From assembly GCA_030430105.1 (NCBI GenBank), contig JAUIFW010000001.1, positions 1 to 34,679 of the forward strand: a stretch of DNA of 34,679 bases, in the 5' to 3' direction. The DNA comes from a bacterium. Its GTDB lineage: Bacteria > Patescibacteria > Gracilibacteria > 1-14-2-50-48-13. Shown in pieces: positions 8,448 to 16,557 of this stretch. Every line of letters begins with the position of its first letter. The stretch's first letter is position 1. A program made the translations under genes and the position numbers. Under the pieces are notes generated by a model. It did no database searches. It was given only the letters and a program-made list of their open reading frames with translations, and was not told where the DNA came from.

Positions 8448-8828
8448 CTATGCGGTTTGTAGCTTCTGGGGGATGAAAAACTCCCCTACTGCGGGCTCCC
8501 CAACTTTCCATTGGAAGTATCCTCTCTCTCCATTCCTCTCACTTGGGAAGAGTACCACACCCTTGTTGAAGTCCTTGAAGAAGCACCCAACCATAGCCAA
8601 TTCCATCGTATGATACTGTATATCTTCTATCAGAAGTTGAGTCTCTGATAAATCCCTGTAGGAGGATTTCACTTGGACAGCTCCGAGGTTTTCTTTTCTC
8701 TTACGGTCGTCGCCTTTTAATATCTTTTCCCATTTAACAACTACATCCTTTGCGATGTGTTCTACAAAGGCCAATGCATCATTGGCTTCATGTTTTGTGA
8801 AAATTTTTTTCTTCGTTGCCGACTCCAT
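8448..8828 (-). CDS. DUF2203 family protein
   Basis: This 126-residue protein matches the DUF2203 layout: an N-terminal F-T-x-x-E-A-N-x-A-L-x-x-V helix, a central amphipathic helix, and the C-terminal signature G-x-x-x-K-D-F-x-x-G-V-V-x-F-P with G-x-x-x-x-x-W-K-x-G-E-P. The function of DUF2203 is not established. The ATG at 8828 is the only sensible start. TATAAT with TTCAAA 17 nt further upstream is a possible promoter (about 8866-8895). No Shine-Dalgarno is evident. Confidence 0.75.
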   Translation of the reverse strand: MESATKKKIFTKHEANDALAFVEHIAKDVVVKWEKILKGDDRKRKENLGAVQVKSSYRDLSETQLLIEDIQYHTMELAMVGCFFKDFNKGVVLFPSERNGERGYFQWKVGEPAVGEFFIPQKLQTA

Positions 8829-8926
8829 GTTTTTGTTTTATTTTTTGGATCTATTAATTATATCAAAAACAGCCTCTAATTTGAAAAAGGCTGCTTGCGT
8901 TTTTTTCAGATTATTGTGTTGGGTCT

Positions 8927-9247
8927 CTATAGCAATTCGACTTCATACGCCCCCTCTCCTCCTCTGTCTCTTCTGGCCTCTTTGTACCGATGTACAAGTG
9001 GATTTCTCCCCAGGAGCTTTTCCACGGTAGGTTTTACCACAGGACCATTCCTGGAATGAAGTCCTCGACCTGTAATCACTAATAGTTTTCTCTTACCCTG
9101 CCTGCTAGCCTTTTGAAGAAAAGCTTCTAACCTCGCCTCGATATTTACAGGTAACAACACTCCAAGGTCATGAAAATCCAGGCATGCTTCAGGCCCAGCG
9201 AGGTGCTCATACTTATTGATGCTCCTTTTCTTTGTCGCCTTTTTCAT
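8927..9247 (-). CDS. Smr-domain protein
   Basis: A 106-residue protein starting at the ATG at 9247 (MKKATKKR), where a basic N-terminus leads into the domain; the longer frame to 9352 overlaps another transcription unit and is not used. The Smr domain fills the rest: L-D-F-H-D-L (canonical LDLHGL), the helix LEAFLQKASRQGKRKLLVITGRG, the H-S-x-x-G motif, and the closing G-G-E-G-A-Y-E-V-E-L. Smr domains are small nucleases or nucleic-acid-binding modules related to the MutS2 C-terminus. Free-standing Smr proteins have been linked to RNA cleavage and ribosome rescue. The Gly of LDLHGL is replaced (HDLG), a minor departure. Confidence 0.85.
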   Translation of the reverse strand: MKKATKKRSINKYEHLAGPEACLDFHDLGVLLPVNIEARLEAFLQKASRQGKRKLLVITGRGLHSRNGPVVKPTVEKLLGRNPLVHRYKEARRDRGGEGAYEVELL

Positions 9248-9288
9248 ACTAACAATTTGAAAGTAATTCTTTTTATGGCAAGTGTTTG

Positions 9289-9318
9289 TTGATTGACTAG
9301 AGACAGGACTCCTATAAA
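9289..9318 (+). promoter_or_regulatory. Promoter of the 15-codon transcription unit
   Basis: TTGATT (9289-9294) is followed after 18 nt by TATAAA (9313-9318), with predicted initiation near 9325. A second -35 candidate, TTGACT at 9293-9298, would give only a 14-nt spacer. It is divergent from the Smr gene. Confidence 0.65.
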
Positions 9319-9352
9319 TATGGGGGTGAAATAAACATAGGAGGTTGGCCAT

Positions 9353-9400
9353 ATGCGTGGACTGTTTAACAGCGATCGCGGACTCTTCGGATTATTTTAA
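9353..9400 (+). CDS. Small ORF: 15-residue peptide MRGLFNSDRGLFGLF
   Basis: An ATG at 9353 is preceded by a perfect AGGAGG (9339-9344) at 8-nt spacing, the strongest ribosome binding site in this part of the window. The peptide contains RGLF twice and is amphipathic. The unit has its own promoter upstream and a strong terminator downstream, with a structured 58-nt stretch after the stop. No other gene is in this transcript. It could be a membrane-active or signalling peptide, a toxin of a type I system, or the leader of a regulatory RNA. I recognise no homologue. Confidence 0.5.
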   Translation: MRGLFNSDRGLFGLF

Positions 9401-9484
9401 AGCCGAGGAACACCCCAGAGGTGTGGCCGTGATGGGCCGACCGCAAAACAAAAAGCTCAAGGGGAAGTCTACTTCCCCTTTTGT
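9401..9484 (+). terminator. Structured tail and intrinsic terminator of the small-peptide unit
   Basis: After the stop codon come two short hairpins: ACACC with GGTGT around 9411-9425, then GGCC with GGCC around 9425-9438. A 10-bp stem follows (AAGGGGAAGT 9459-9468 with ACTTCCCCTT 9471-9480), then TTGTTT. The same stem reads as a terminator on the minus strand, where it contains the stop of the gene ending at 9469. Confidence 0.7.
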
Positions 9485-9888
9485 TTATCCTTGTAGGCTT
9501 TCTTATCTCCATATGAGATGAACTCCTTATGGTGTGCTGGTGCGTGTCGCCCCTTCTTTTCCTGATGTTTTATGCCACACCAGTACTGCTCCGTAGCTCC
9601 TGCTACTGCTGAAGCAAAAGCCAAAAGCCCATTCCCATACCCACAATACGCACAATTTATTTTGTCGTACCATGCAAGATACGAGAGCTTCTGACGGTCG
9701 ATAAAGATATACTTTTTTCTTGATACATACGGGATCCCGAACAAGGGGAAACAAATCCTATGGTATATCTCGATACAGATATCAAGAATCAGAAATGGGA
9801 TAATCATCCCATAGATAAACGGCATACTGAGTGTATACCGAATTGCCATTTGAATTGGCTTTGGCTTTGCTACTTTATAATACTCCAC
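9469..9888 (-). CDS. Small membrane protein with CxxC motif, conserved unknown family
   Basis: Start is taken at GTG 9888, which overlaps the TAG of the upstream SpoIID gene by one base (TAGTG), implying coupled translation; ATG 9849 is the alternative. The 139-residue product has one or two membrane segments (about residues 22-48), then INCAYCGYGNG with a Cys-x-x-Cys pair, an A-x-A-x-A-G-x-T-E-x-Y-W-C-G-I-K-H segment, and a basic tail. This arrangement matches a widespread uncharacterised family, known to me only by this motif. The extra Cys in YWC may complete a metal site with the CxxC. It is the last gene of the ZIP-SpoIID operon. Confidence 0.75.
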   Translation of the reverse strand: MEYYKVAKPKPIQMAIRYTLSMPFIYGMIIPFLILDICIEIYHRICFPLFGIPYVSRKKYIFIDRQKLSYLAWYDKINCAYCGYGNGLLAFASAVAGATEQYWCGIKHQEKKGRHAPAHHKEFISYGDKKAYKDKQKGK

Positions 9889-10853
9889 TAGTACTGGGTT
9901 AGTCGTGTAAGATCTACGGATGGATAATAATAGTCCAGAATTGTCACAAAATTTTTCTGCTGCTGAGCCATCTTGGTTGCACCAAGCCCACTCAAGCCTA
10001 CCCCATGCCCACACGCTCCCTTTGCATCCCTTATAAGATCAACTCCCTCTGGATCACCTACAGCGGCGTACGCCCCCTCCGTTTTCTGAAAGTACTCTTG
10101 TCCCGACCAACCAGCTTCAGCCGGAGTTTTCCTCCTACCCAACTCTCCCGTGCAGCTTGAATATGCTGCTCTAAAGTACTCATCCTTATAGGAAAGTACT
10201 AAACTCTCAGTTTCTCGAAGTGCCTGCTGCCACTTTGGGCTACGTTGCGTAAACCCATACCCCAAGTACTTTTGAAAGACCGCAGGATCGTCACTTGCAT
10301 CATAGCGCTCGTCAGCAAACTTTCTATAGTCTGTCATCGTGTAGTGTGCTGCATAACTGCGTGCCATTACCGCCAAGGCCTTTCGCTTCTCGTGTTGATC
10401 TGACTCTGGAACCTCTGCGATCCCTCGCATGTAGTCTTCCAACCCGAGCTCATTTACTACCAACATACCTTTCCCCTCCTTGTAGAGCTTCAGCCCCCCT
10501 TGGAACTTGTTATCATTGTACACACCCTTCGTATCCCATGCCGGCGTCCTATCCCAAGACCTCAGTTCTACATATCCATCCTCATCAGAAGCAATATCAA
10601 GGGACTCACCGCGAAGCAAGCTTGACCCTACACGGGCGATAATCCCATCACTGTAGGCTACCGCCACAAAAGGCACGCCTTCCGGCTGCACAGCAGTGTG
10701 CTCTCCATCTGACACGGTCAAATCTCCCAACCCAGAGACCAATGCATAATGCAGTCCTTCAGGATAACTAAGTTTTACGCGTATATCTCCTTGGCTTGCT
10801 AGTCCCACAGGGATAAGGAGGGCAAGAAGCGTAGCTGTCAGTAGGTGTTTCAT
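9888..10853 (-). CDS. SpoIID/LytB-domain protein (peptidoglycan-related), secreted
   Basis: The ATG at 10853 begins a clear signal peptide (MKHLLTATLLALLIPVGLA); the longer frame overlaps the ZIP gene. The 321-residue protein carries the SpoIID domain: GLEDYMRGIAEVPES (with the conserved Glu), ALAVMARSYAAHY, a cysteine-containing YSSCTGE stretch, and the C-terminal CGHGVGLSGLGA. SpoIID-type domains are lytic transglycosylases or enhancers of N-acetylmuramoyl-L-alanine amidases. In a non-sporulating organism it probably remodels or turns over cell wall. The gene sits 13 bp after the ZIP gene and overlaps the next membrane gene, so all three form one transcript. Confidence 0.9.
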   Translation of the reverse strand: MKHLLTATLLALLIPVGLASQGDIRVKLSYPEGLHYALVSGLGDLTVSDGEHTAVQPEGVPFVAVAYSDGIIARVGSSLLRGESLDIASDEDGYVELRSWDRTPAWDTKGVYNDNKFQGGLKLYKEGKGMLVVNELGLEDYMRGIAEVPESDQHEKRKALAVMARSYAAHYTMTDYRKFADERYDASDDPAVFQKYLGYGFTQRSPKWQQALRETESLVLSYKDEYFRAAYSSCTGELGRRKTPAEAGWSGQEYFQKTEGAYAAVGDPEGVDLIRDAKGACGHGVGLSGLGATKMAQQQKNFVTILDYYYPSVDLTRLTQY

Positions 10854-10866
10854 AGGATGGGTAAGG

Positions 10867-11775
10867 TTATACCAATTCGTTGTGCATATCATGATCTTCC
10901 TCCTCATGGGCAGCATGATCATCGTCTTCATGGTCGTCGTGCTCATGGTCATGATCATGATCGTCGTTTGTATGGTCTATCTCTTCCACATGCTCAGCTC
11001 CGTGACTATGTCCGTGATCGTCTCCTATGACCCCAACGGTCACAGCCCACATAATTCCAAGTCCTATCGCAAAGGCTACTGCTTGTAAGATATACTGCGA
11101 TACCTTCCCGTGGGTATGAATTGCAGGAGCTACGTCAGCAAGGGCAATATAAAGAAGCTGTCCTGCAGCAAGAGGTAGCAGAACAACACTTACCCCCTCA
11201 ATGACCTGCCCTAAGGTAAACACAAGGACCACTCCCAAGAGTGCAGTGAGGGATACGAGAAAATTGCTCAATACAACCTTACCCTTGGACCAACCCGCTA
11301 GGGAGAGAAGTGATGCATCTGCGAGCTCTTGTGGAATTTCATGAAGCGCTATTGCTACCGTGGTTGCCACACCTACCTCAGGAGAAATCATAAAAGCAGC
11401 TCCCAACGCTATACCATCCATAAAATTGTGTACCGCATCTCCAAGGAGATTGAGCGGAGCTAGATGTTCGTGCTTATGCCGCTTATCCTTACATCCAAGC
11501 TCATGGTGAGAATCATGACTACAGTGAAATACTCCCTCTACAACTAGCATCAAGACAATTCCAGCCAACACCCAGATACTCGCCTCCCCCACAGGAAGCA
11601 ATTCATAGCTCTCCGGAAGCAAGTGAAAGAAAACGTTTCCAAGTAGCGCCGCTGCTGCGAAGGCTACCATGATAAACAGTCCGCGCTTCACCACTGACTC
11701 ATTTCCCAAAAACAGTGCGATACCAGAGAGTGAAATCACCGCCATCACTAGTGCGGCTAAAAGTGCGTAGAGCAT
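10867..11775 (-). CDS. ZIP family divalent metal transporter
   Basis: The 302-residue polytopic protein has about eight membrane helices and the two ZIP signature helices: HNFMDGIALGAAF (helix IV) and HEIPQELADASLL (helix V), whose His, Asp/Asn and Glu residues form the metal site. A His-rich loop lies between helices III and IV (CSHDSHHELGCKDKRHKHEH). The C-terminus (about 250-302) is an unusually dense His/Asp/Glu tail. ZIP proteins bring Zn2+, Fe2+ or Mn2+ into the cytoplasm. It is first in an operon with the SpoIID-like gene. Confidence 0.93.
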   Translation of the reverse strand: MLYALLAALVMAVISLSGIALFLGNESVVKRGLFIMVAFAAAALLGNVFFHLLPESYELLPVGEASIWVLAGIVLMLVVEGVFHCSHDSHHELGCKDKRHKHEHLAPLNLLGDAVHNFMDGIALGAAFMISPEVGVATTVAIALHEIPQELADASLLSLAGWSKGKVVLSNFLVSLTALLGVVLVFTLGQVIEGVSVVLLPLAAGQLLYIALADVAPAIHTHGKVSQYILQAVAFAIGLGIMWAVTVGVIGDDHGHSHGAEHVEEIDHTNDDHDHDHEHDDHEDDDHAAHEEEDHDMHNELV

Positions 11776-11830
11776 GAATACGGGTAAATATCTGTATGAT
11801 AGTTATCTCAAATGCTCGGGGAATTGCAAG

Positions 11831-12210
11831 TTATTCCACCCGCTCTTCTGCTTGAAGATGGAAGTGCAAGAATCTCACGGCCTGGAACCCCTCCCCATTG
11901 GTAATCATTCGATACTTCTTGAGCTGGTACTTGTTGATTACCGAGGATGCAATACCGAACATATCAGCAATCACTTCTCCATCCTCCTCTTCAAGCTCGC
12001 TTACATCCTTGATATCTACCTCAGACCAGGCATACGCTGCACACCTGCAGATACGAGAAGTCCCCACAGCTCCTCCTCAGAGAAACACTGCTGACACTGA
12101 TCAAAGGCTAATATGGACCTGGGCTCTACGCCTCGAAACAGGTATCCACCAATGAGCACCCCAAACAATAAGGAGATCAGAACAACAAGAACAAGAATGA
12201 GTTTTTTCAT
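11831..12210 (-). pseudogene. Broken membrane-anchored HIT-family protein
   Basis: Two overlapping minus-strand frames look like halves of one gene. The 5' half (ATG 12210) encodes a membrane anchor, a Cys-x-x-Cys (QCQQC) and GLLVSAGVQRMPGL, then stops at TAG 12016. The 3' half, in another frame from about 12025, begins VDIKDVSELEEED and continues through YRMITNGEGFQAVRFLHFHL, a HIT-type C-terminus (the usual H-x-H-x-H appears as F-L-H-F-H). Compared with the family as I remember it, roughly 25-30 residues carrying the N-terminal HIT strands are missing at the junction, and the frame changes there. A deletion not divisible by three explains both. The gene is probably inactive unless the sequence has an assembly error. 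Confidence 0.65.
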
Positions 12211-12262
12211 GAATGTGATTAGTCAATGTTGAGTATACCCTAGCACCCCTCCCCTGCAAGAC

Positions 12263-12865
12263 CTACCTTGGAAGCTCACACATATGGTGGATGATGCGAT
12301 CTGGATATTCTTCATTTAAACGATCAGCCGAATGATATCCCCAGGTAATACCTATAGAACGACACTTTCCCTCCTTTGCCGCTCGCACATCCTGCCGCAT
12401 ATCTCCTACGTAGGTGGTAGATGCAGGATCAAACTGGTGCATCTGCATAATCTCAGTGATAGCCTCCTGTTTATTATGCATTCCCCCATGGAGCGCATCA
12501 AAATAGAAATCAATACCATAGATTCGTGCCTCCGCCTCTACCCTACTTTGGGGGTGTGAACTAAACACTATCAGTTTGCACCCATTTTTTCGCAAACTCT
12601 TTAGTACCGGCACCACACCCGAATAGAGCGAAGGTGGCGAAATTGTACCTAAAGTTTCTGCAAAACGCGTATCTACCTCCTCCTTTTCTACTTCTGGGAA
12701 GTACGACTTCCAAAAATTCATATATGGCCCCTCAAGCTCTACGCGAAACTGCTCTCTTGGTATAGGCTGACCTCCAAACTCCTGCATAAGAAGCATACTT
12801 GTCTCGTATACTGGAGTAAAATCATCGCTCAGGGTACCTGACCAATCGAAAATATAGTACTTCAT
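12263..12865 (-). CDS. HAD-superfamily hydrolase, phosphoglycolate phosphatase-like
   Basis: This 200-residue protein has the HAD motifs: motif I FDWSGTLSDD (residues 6-15), motif II FSSH, a Lys near motif III (HNKQEAITEI), and motif IV YVGDMRQDVRAAK. A cap of about 60 helical residues follows motif I. In motif I the usual second Asp (DxDGT), the general acid/base, is Ser (DWSGT); such variants often have altered chemistry. The likely reaction is phosphate-monoester hydrolysis of a small metabolite, substrate unknown. No Shine-Dalgarno precedes the ATG at 12865. Confidence 0.85.
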   Translation of the reverse strand: MKYYIFDWSGTLSDDFTPVYETSMLLMQEFGGQPIPREQFRVELEGPYMNFWKSYFPEVEKEEVDTRFAETLGTISPPSLYSGVVPVLKSLRKNGCKLIVFSSHPQSRVEAEARIYGIDFYFDALHGGMHNKQEAITEIMQMHQFDPASTTYVGDMRQDVRAAKEGKCRSIGITWGYHSADRLNEEYPDRIIHHMCELPR

Positions 12866-13017
12866 GGTGTTTGGGGAGTGTTGTTCTAGTCTCTAGTTTG
12901 CAGCAGGTTTCCTGATCTAGGAACTGCTTCCCCTTGCCAGACTATTATCCTATGCCTTCTTTCTTTTTGGGCAAAAGTTTCACATTGCTCTATACTTTTC
13001 CATGAAGTCATTCTGGC

Positions 13018-13023
13018 TATAAT
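13018..13023 (+). promoter_or_regulatory. Probable -10 box of the two-gene membrane operon
   Basis: A perfect TATAAT preceded by TGGC lies about 45 nt before the TTG at 13069. A -35 match is poor, so recognition may depend on the near extended -10. Confidence 0.5.
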
Positions 13024-13068
13024 TCAACATCAAACCTATCAATTCGTTATATCATATTCTCACTAGCT

Positions 13069-13497
13069 TTGAGCACTGCATCCTCAGTTTGGCGACCGGT
13101 ACTAGCATCCTTTGGTTTATTTATGTACCTCATTGGCTGCATTATCCTTTTTGTGGTGAGTGTAGAGTTTGATCCTACGGGGAAAGAGTTTATCCGTCTT
13201 GGGGACTTTGTAGAGGGCGAGGTCTCCTTTACTCCTGGAAGCGACCCCCTCCTCACTACTGAAGAGGGAGCAATATATTCTATACGAAGATTTGCTACGT
13301 ATGCTAAGTTTCGCACTGAGCTTTCTCCACTCTATGGATATACTCTTGGGGCTGAGGTCATACCAAGTTCAGAGATACCTCATGCTCCTAGATCTCAAGA
13401 AGACTTCCTTGTCCCCGTGCTCTGGGTACTCCTTAGCATGATCTGCATAGCTGCCTACCCAAAGGTTCTATACGTTGATTACTTTGCCTCCACATGA
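13069..13497 (+). CDS. Membrane protein with extracytoplasmic loop, 142 aa
   Basis: No family is recognised. Two membrane segments (about residues 9-32 and 115-136) flank an extracytoplasmic domain of some 80 residues. The start is uncertain: TTG 13069 is chosen, because the frame is open from 13006 and the only downstream ATG (13123) would delete most of the first membrane helix. The last codons overlap the next gene by 4 nt (ATGA), so the two membrane proteins are likely co-translated and may form a complex. Confidence 0.65.
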   Translation: MSTASSVWRPVLASFGLFMYLIGCIILFVVSVEFDPTGKEFIRLGDFVEGEVSFTPGSDPLLTTEEGAIYSIRRFATYAKFRTELSPLYGYTLGAEVIPSSEIPHAPRSQEDFLVPVLWVLLSMICIAAYPKVLYVDYFAST

Positions 13498-14336
13498 TAG
13501 AGCTTCTTTTTTTTCTGGGTGTTGCTTCGCAAATGGTCTTTCTTTTGCTCCGTGAGCTAGAGATCAAGGTCCTTGGAATACCTATCGCGGAGGTAGCTAC
13601 GGGTACTCTCCTTGCCTTCGGCACCTTTATCGCGCTCTTTGTACCTGATCTCCCTATACCCTTTCTTCTTCGAGACGCACTCCTTACCACGAGCGCAGTG
13701 ATCGGCCTCTTGTTTGCAATAGCCCTTGGCTTTGGCACCTTCAAGGCTGCACAACGGATGAGTATCATCCCAGTTTTGGTCTTTCACCTTTTTGCCCTCC
13801 TCTATTGGAGTGCTCATGAGGAGCTGCATCGTTTCTTTGCCTTTGATCTGCTTCTTTGGTGGATCACACCTCTTCTACTCTCAATTGTTGTCCCCTACTT
13901 TAGGAAATGGCACGCGCTTCGAGGTGTCGCATACCTCTGGCTGTATGCACTCCTTCTGTTTTTTACCATACGATTCTTTAGCCCACTCACTGAAGTATTT
14001 GAGCCTTCTCTTACGCAGGCACTGTTAGGTGGAGCACTTCTGGTACCAATGGCGCTGTACTCATTTTTCGGAATCAAGCTCGCTGCCATGGTAGGCACTT
14101 CCCTTGTTTCTAAAGATGGCCGCCAACTCCTAGGGACCTTTCTCGATAGTGTGTGGCCACCTAACTTTTCTCTGTTCGATCTCCTGTATGCAGTGTTGAG
14201 CATCTGCCTTTTCATCCTCCATGCCATTGGCACCTTGGAACTTCATACTCTCATGGAGCTACTCCTTCTCCTCTTCTTCTTTATCTATCCAAAAAAAGAG
14301 TCCTCCCAAGGGAAGACTCATTCATACCATACCTAG
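13494..14336 (+). CDS. Polytopic membrane protein, 280 aa
   Basis: No family is recognised. About eight hydrophobic helices cover residues 1-265, with few charged loops; a short Lys/Ser/His-rich tail ends the protein. The ATG at 13494 overlaps the TGA of the upstream gene. An AHEELHRFF segment (about residues 102-110) offers a His/Glu cluster at a membrane edge, which could be a metal or catalytic site, but this is speculation. The final 45 bp contain the terminator of the convergent gene. Confidence 0.75.
   Translation: MIELLFFLGVASQMVFLLLRELEIKVLGIPIAEVATGTLLAFGTFIALFVPDLPIPFLLRDALLTTSAVIGLLFAIALGFGTFKAAQRMSIIPVLVFHLFALLYWSAHEELHRFFAFDLLLWWITPLLLSIVVPYFRKWHALRGVAYLWLYALLLFFTIRFFSPLTEVFEPSLTQALLGGALLVPMALYSFFGIKLAAMVGTSLVSKDGRQLLGTFLDSVWPPNFSLFDLLYAVLSICLFILHAIGTLELHTLMELLLLLFFFIYPKKESSQGKTHSYHT
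14291..14319 (-). terminator. Intrinsic terminator for the convergent 144-aa gene
   Basis: On the minus strand GAGTC-T-TCCC pairs with GGGA-G-GACTC around an AA/TT centre, then seven T residues follow. It lies inside the 3' end of the plus-strand membrane gene. Confidence 0.75.
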
Positions 14337-14342
14337 AGAGGC

Positions 14343-14777
14343 TTATGCCATGTACGCAAGATGCGTGATGTATCCTCCAAGTAGAAGGACGATGATACCC
14401 ATTGCCATCATAAATTCCTTCTTTTCAAACGCTTTTACCATGTTTGGTAGGTGCCTTGGAAAGAGAGAGAAGGATATTCCCTTTGCAATCGCAGCCCAAC
14501 CGATGAAGGAAACAATTCCCTCTGGAAGAGATCCCCAAAGATTGTGATTGAGTACAATGATGAGACCGAGAATAAGATTTGCTGCTCCTCCAAACATGAT
14601 CAGGGTATTGGATTTGCGAAACTCCTCAATGTAGTCCTTGAAGAAGGAACTATTGAGAAGGAGTGAGATTCCGTAGATAAGGGCTACGGGCCCGGCGATT
14701 TTGAGTATGAACAAGGTAAAGCTCATACTTTCTGCCATTGCCATAACAGCTTCTGGTGCCATTGCTGCTGTATCCAT
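14343..14777 (-). CDS. Small integral membrane protein, about four helices
   Basis: The 144-residue product starting at ATG 14777 begins with a short Ala/Met-rich segment and then four hydrophobic helices (about residues 18-38, 52-76, 84-104, 118-140). An upstream ATG at 14867 would add 30 Pro/Lys-rich residues encoded by a GC-rich hairpin, which is less likely. The topology and size recall small DoxX/DUF-type membrane proteins, but no signature allows a family call. A strong terminator follows. Confidence 0.7.
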   Translation of the reverse strand: MDTAAMAPEAVMAMAESMSFTLFILKIAGPVALIYGISLLLNSSFFKDYIEEFRKSNTLIMFGGAANLILGLIIVLNHNLWGSLPEGIVSFIGWAAIAKGISFSLFPRHLPNMVKAFEKKEFMMAMGIIVLLLGGYITHLAYMA

Positions 14778-14807
14778 GGGGGTGGGGTTACAGGTAGATA
14801 GTGGTTT

Positions 14808-14829
14808 CCCGCCTTCGGCGGGGGTTTTC
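14808..14829 (+). other. GC-rich hairpin with T-tract upstream of the 144-aa gene
   Basis: CCCGCC-TTC-GGCGGG is followed by GGTTTTC on the plus strand, so it could stop transcripts coming rightward through the antisense of the 144-aa gene and insulate gpmI. On the minus strand it would fall in the 5' leader of that gene. Confidence 0.45.
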
Positions 14830-14933
14830 GGTTTACGGTTTGGTTTGTGCTTGGCGGGCGTATTCACTGTCTATCGTACACTCTGTTTTTTGTTTAGGAG
14901 AGGCGCTTCTCTTTTCATGTATGTGTTTCCGTG

Positions 14934-14963
14934 TTGTATATATAATTGGTCCACGTGTATAAT
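14934..14963 (+). promoter_or_regulatory. Promoter of gpmI, giving a leaderless mRNA
   Basis: TTGTAT (14934-14939), an 18-nt spacer, and a perfect TATAAT (14958-14963) end 6 nt before the ATG at 14970. Initiation would therefore fall on or next to the start codon. Confidence 0.75.
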
Positions 14964-14969
14964 GGATAG

Positions 14970-16523
14970 ATGGATACACATGCAGCGCACAAACAGACCA
15001 CGGCACTTATAATCTTGGATGGATTTGGGATCGCTCCAGCTTCGGCTAGCAACCCTGTGACTCCTCAGACCATGCCCTTTTATCATGCTCTTCTTGAACG
15101 CTATAGTCATAGCAGGCTTCAGGCTTCTTCTTCTGGTGTCGGACTTCCGGAAGGACTAATGGGTAATAGTGAGGTTGGTCACCTCACCATGGGTGCTGGA
15201 CGCGTACTCAAGACTTCGCTCGTTCGTATCAACGATGCGATAGAGGATGGAAGCTTTCAAAGTAACTCTGCCTTTCGCACCGCGCTCTCCCACGTGGCAA
15301 CCCATGGTAGCAGCATGCATCTCATGGGTCTCCTTTCCGACGGGGGCATCCACTCAAGCATCGAGCACCTCTTTGCCTTGATTGATCTATGTGCAGATGC
15401 TGGGGTTCCCACCTATATCCACTGTTTTCTTGATGGACGCGACACACCTCCAAAGAGTGCACTCACCTACTTGCGTAGACTTGAAGACTACATCGCATCC
15501 CATGAATCTATCCATATCTCTACCCTTGGAGGGAGGTACTTTGGCATGGACCGAGATCAACACTGGGATCGTGTGCAGAAAGCCTATGATGCACTCACTG
15601 GCGTAGATCGTTCCAAGGCCTTTACTTCTGCGGAGGAAGCCGTGAAGGTTGCCTACATGCGTGGGCAAACGGACGAATTTGTCGAGCCTTGTATGATAGA
15701 CCTTGGGAGTGATACACAATTTATCTCTTCTGACGATGCATGTATCTTTTTCAATTTCCGTACGGATAGACCAAAGGAGTTAACTGCCGCATTCTCGCAG
15801 CCAAGCTTTGAGGGATTTGAGCGAGCTCGCTTAGAGAACCTCTCCTTCGTTTGCATGACTGCCTACGACGAATCCTACACCAACGTGGAGATCGCCTTCC
15901 CTCCCGAGATACCTGAGCATACGCTTCCAAGCTGGCTTGCTACGCATGGACGCACACAGTTTCATACGGCGGAGACCGAAAAATATGCGCATGTAACATA
16001 TTTTTTCAATGGAGGTGTAGAGCAACCCCTTCAGGGAGAAACACGCAAACTTATCCCAAGCCCCAAGGTAGCCACCTACGACCAGCAACCAGCAATGAGC
16101 GCCCTAGCGGTGAAAGACGCCGTACTTGAAGCACTTCGCTCTAGGAACTATGACTTTCTCGTGGTGAACTTTGCCAATCCAGACATGGTTGGTCATACAG
16201 GAAACCTTGAAGCAACCCGAGAGGCTTTAGCGACTATAGATACCTGCTTGCGAGAAATAGTGGAGACACTAGAATCACTTGGTGGTAACGGAATCCTTAC
16301 AGCGGACCACGGCAACTGTGAACATATGCAGTATGAAAATGGTTCCAAACATACAGCACATACGACAAGCTTGGTGCCCTGTGTCCTACTCGGCGCGACT
16401 CAAGGAATACTTGAGGATGGGACCTTGGCGGACGTAGCTCCAACAATTCTTGCACTCATGGACGTAGAAAAGCCAAAGGAAATGACGGGAAAAAGCTTAC
16501 TCTCCAAACCGAAAACTATTTGA
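14970..16523 (+). CDS. gpmI: 2,3-bisphosphoglycerate-independent phosphoglycerate mutase
   Basis: The 517-residue protein has full family length. It starts with the metal-binding LIILDGFG (Asp17), carries the phosphoserine loop GNSEVGHLTMGAGR (Ser67), the substrate-domain HCFLDGRDTPP, GRYFGMDRD, FNFRTDRPKE, and the second metal site NPDMVGHTG and TADHGNCE, with H-T-x-x-V-P near the end. It interconverts 3- and 2-phosphoglycerate in glycolysis using two Mn2+ or other divalent ions. The ATG is only 6 nt from the -10 box, and no Shine-Dalgarno exists. The gene stands alone, ending at a strong bidirectional terminator. Confidence 0.97.
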   Translation: MDTHAAHKQTTALIILDGFGIAPASASNPVTPQTMPFYHALLERYSHSRLQASSSGVGLPEGLMGNSEVGHLTMGAGRVLKTSLVRINDAIEDGSFQSNSAFRTALSHVATHGSSMHLMGLLSDGGIHSSIEHLFALIDLCADAGVPTYIHCFLDGRDTPPKSALTYLRRLEDYIASHESIHISTLGGRYFGMDRDQHWDRVQKAYDALTGVDRSKAFTSAEEAVKVAYMRGQTDEFVEPCMIDLGSDTQFISSDDACIFFNFRTDRPKELTAAFSQPSFEGFERARLENLSFVCMTAYDESYTNVEIAFPPEIPEHTLPSWLATHGRTQFHTAETEKYAHVTYFFNGGVEQPLQGETRKLIPSPKVATYDQQPAMSALAVKDAVLEALRSRNYDFLVVNFANPDMVGHTGNLEATREALATIDTCLREIVETLESLGGNGILTADHGNCEHMQYENGSKHTAHTTSLVPCVLLGATQGILEDGTLADVAPTILALMDVEKPKEMTGKSLLSKPKTI

Positions 16524-16557
16524 TATCTGATATTTGAACTTTGAGACTTGCCATTTG

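Noticed and set aside
9401..9520. Second small ORF from ATG at about 9434
   Set aside because: The frame runs through the strong terminator hairpin, so it would not be on the transcript.
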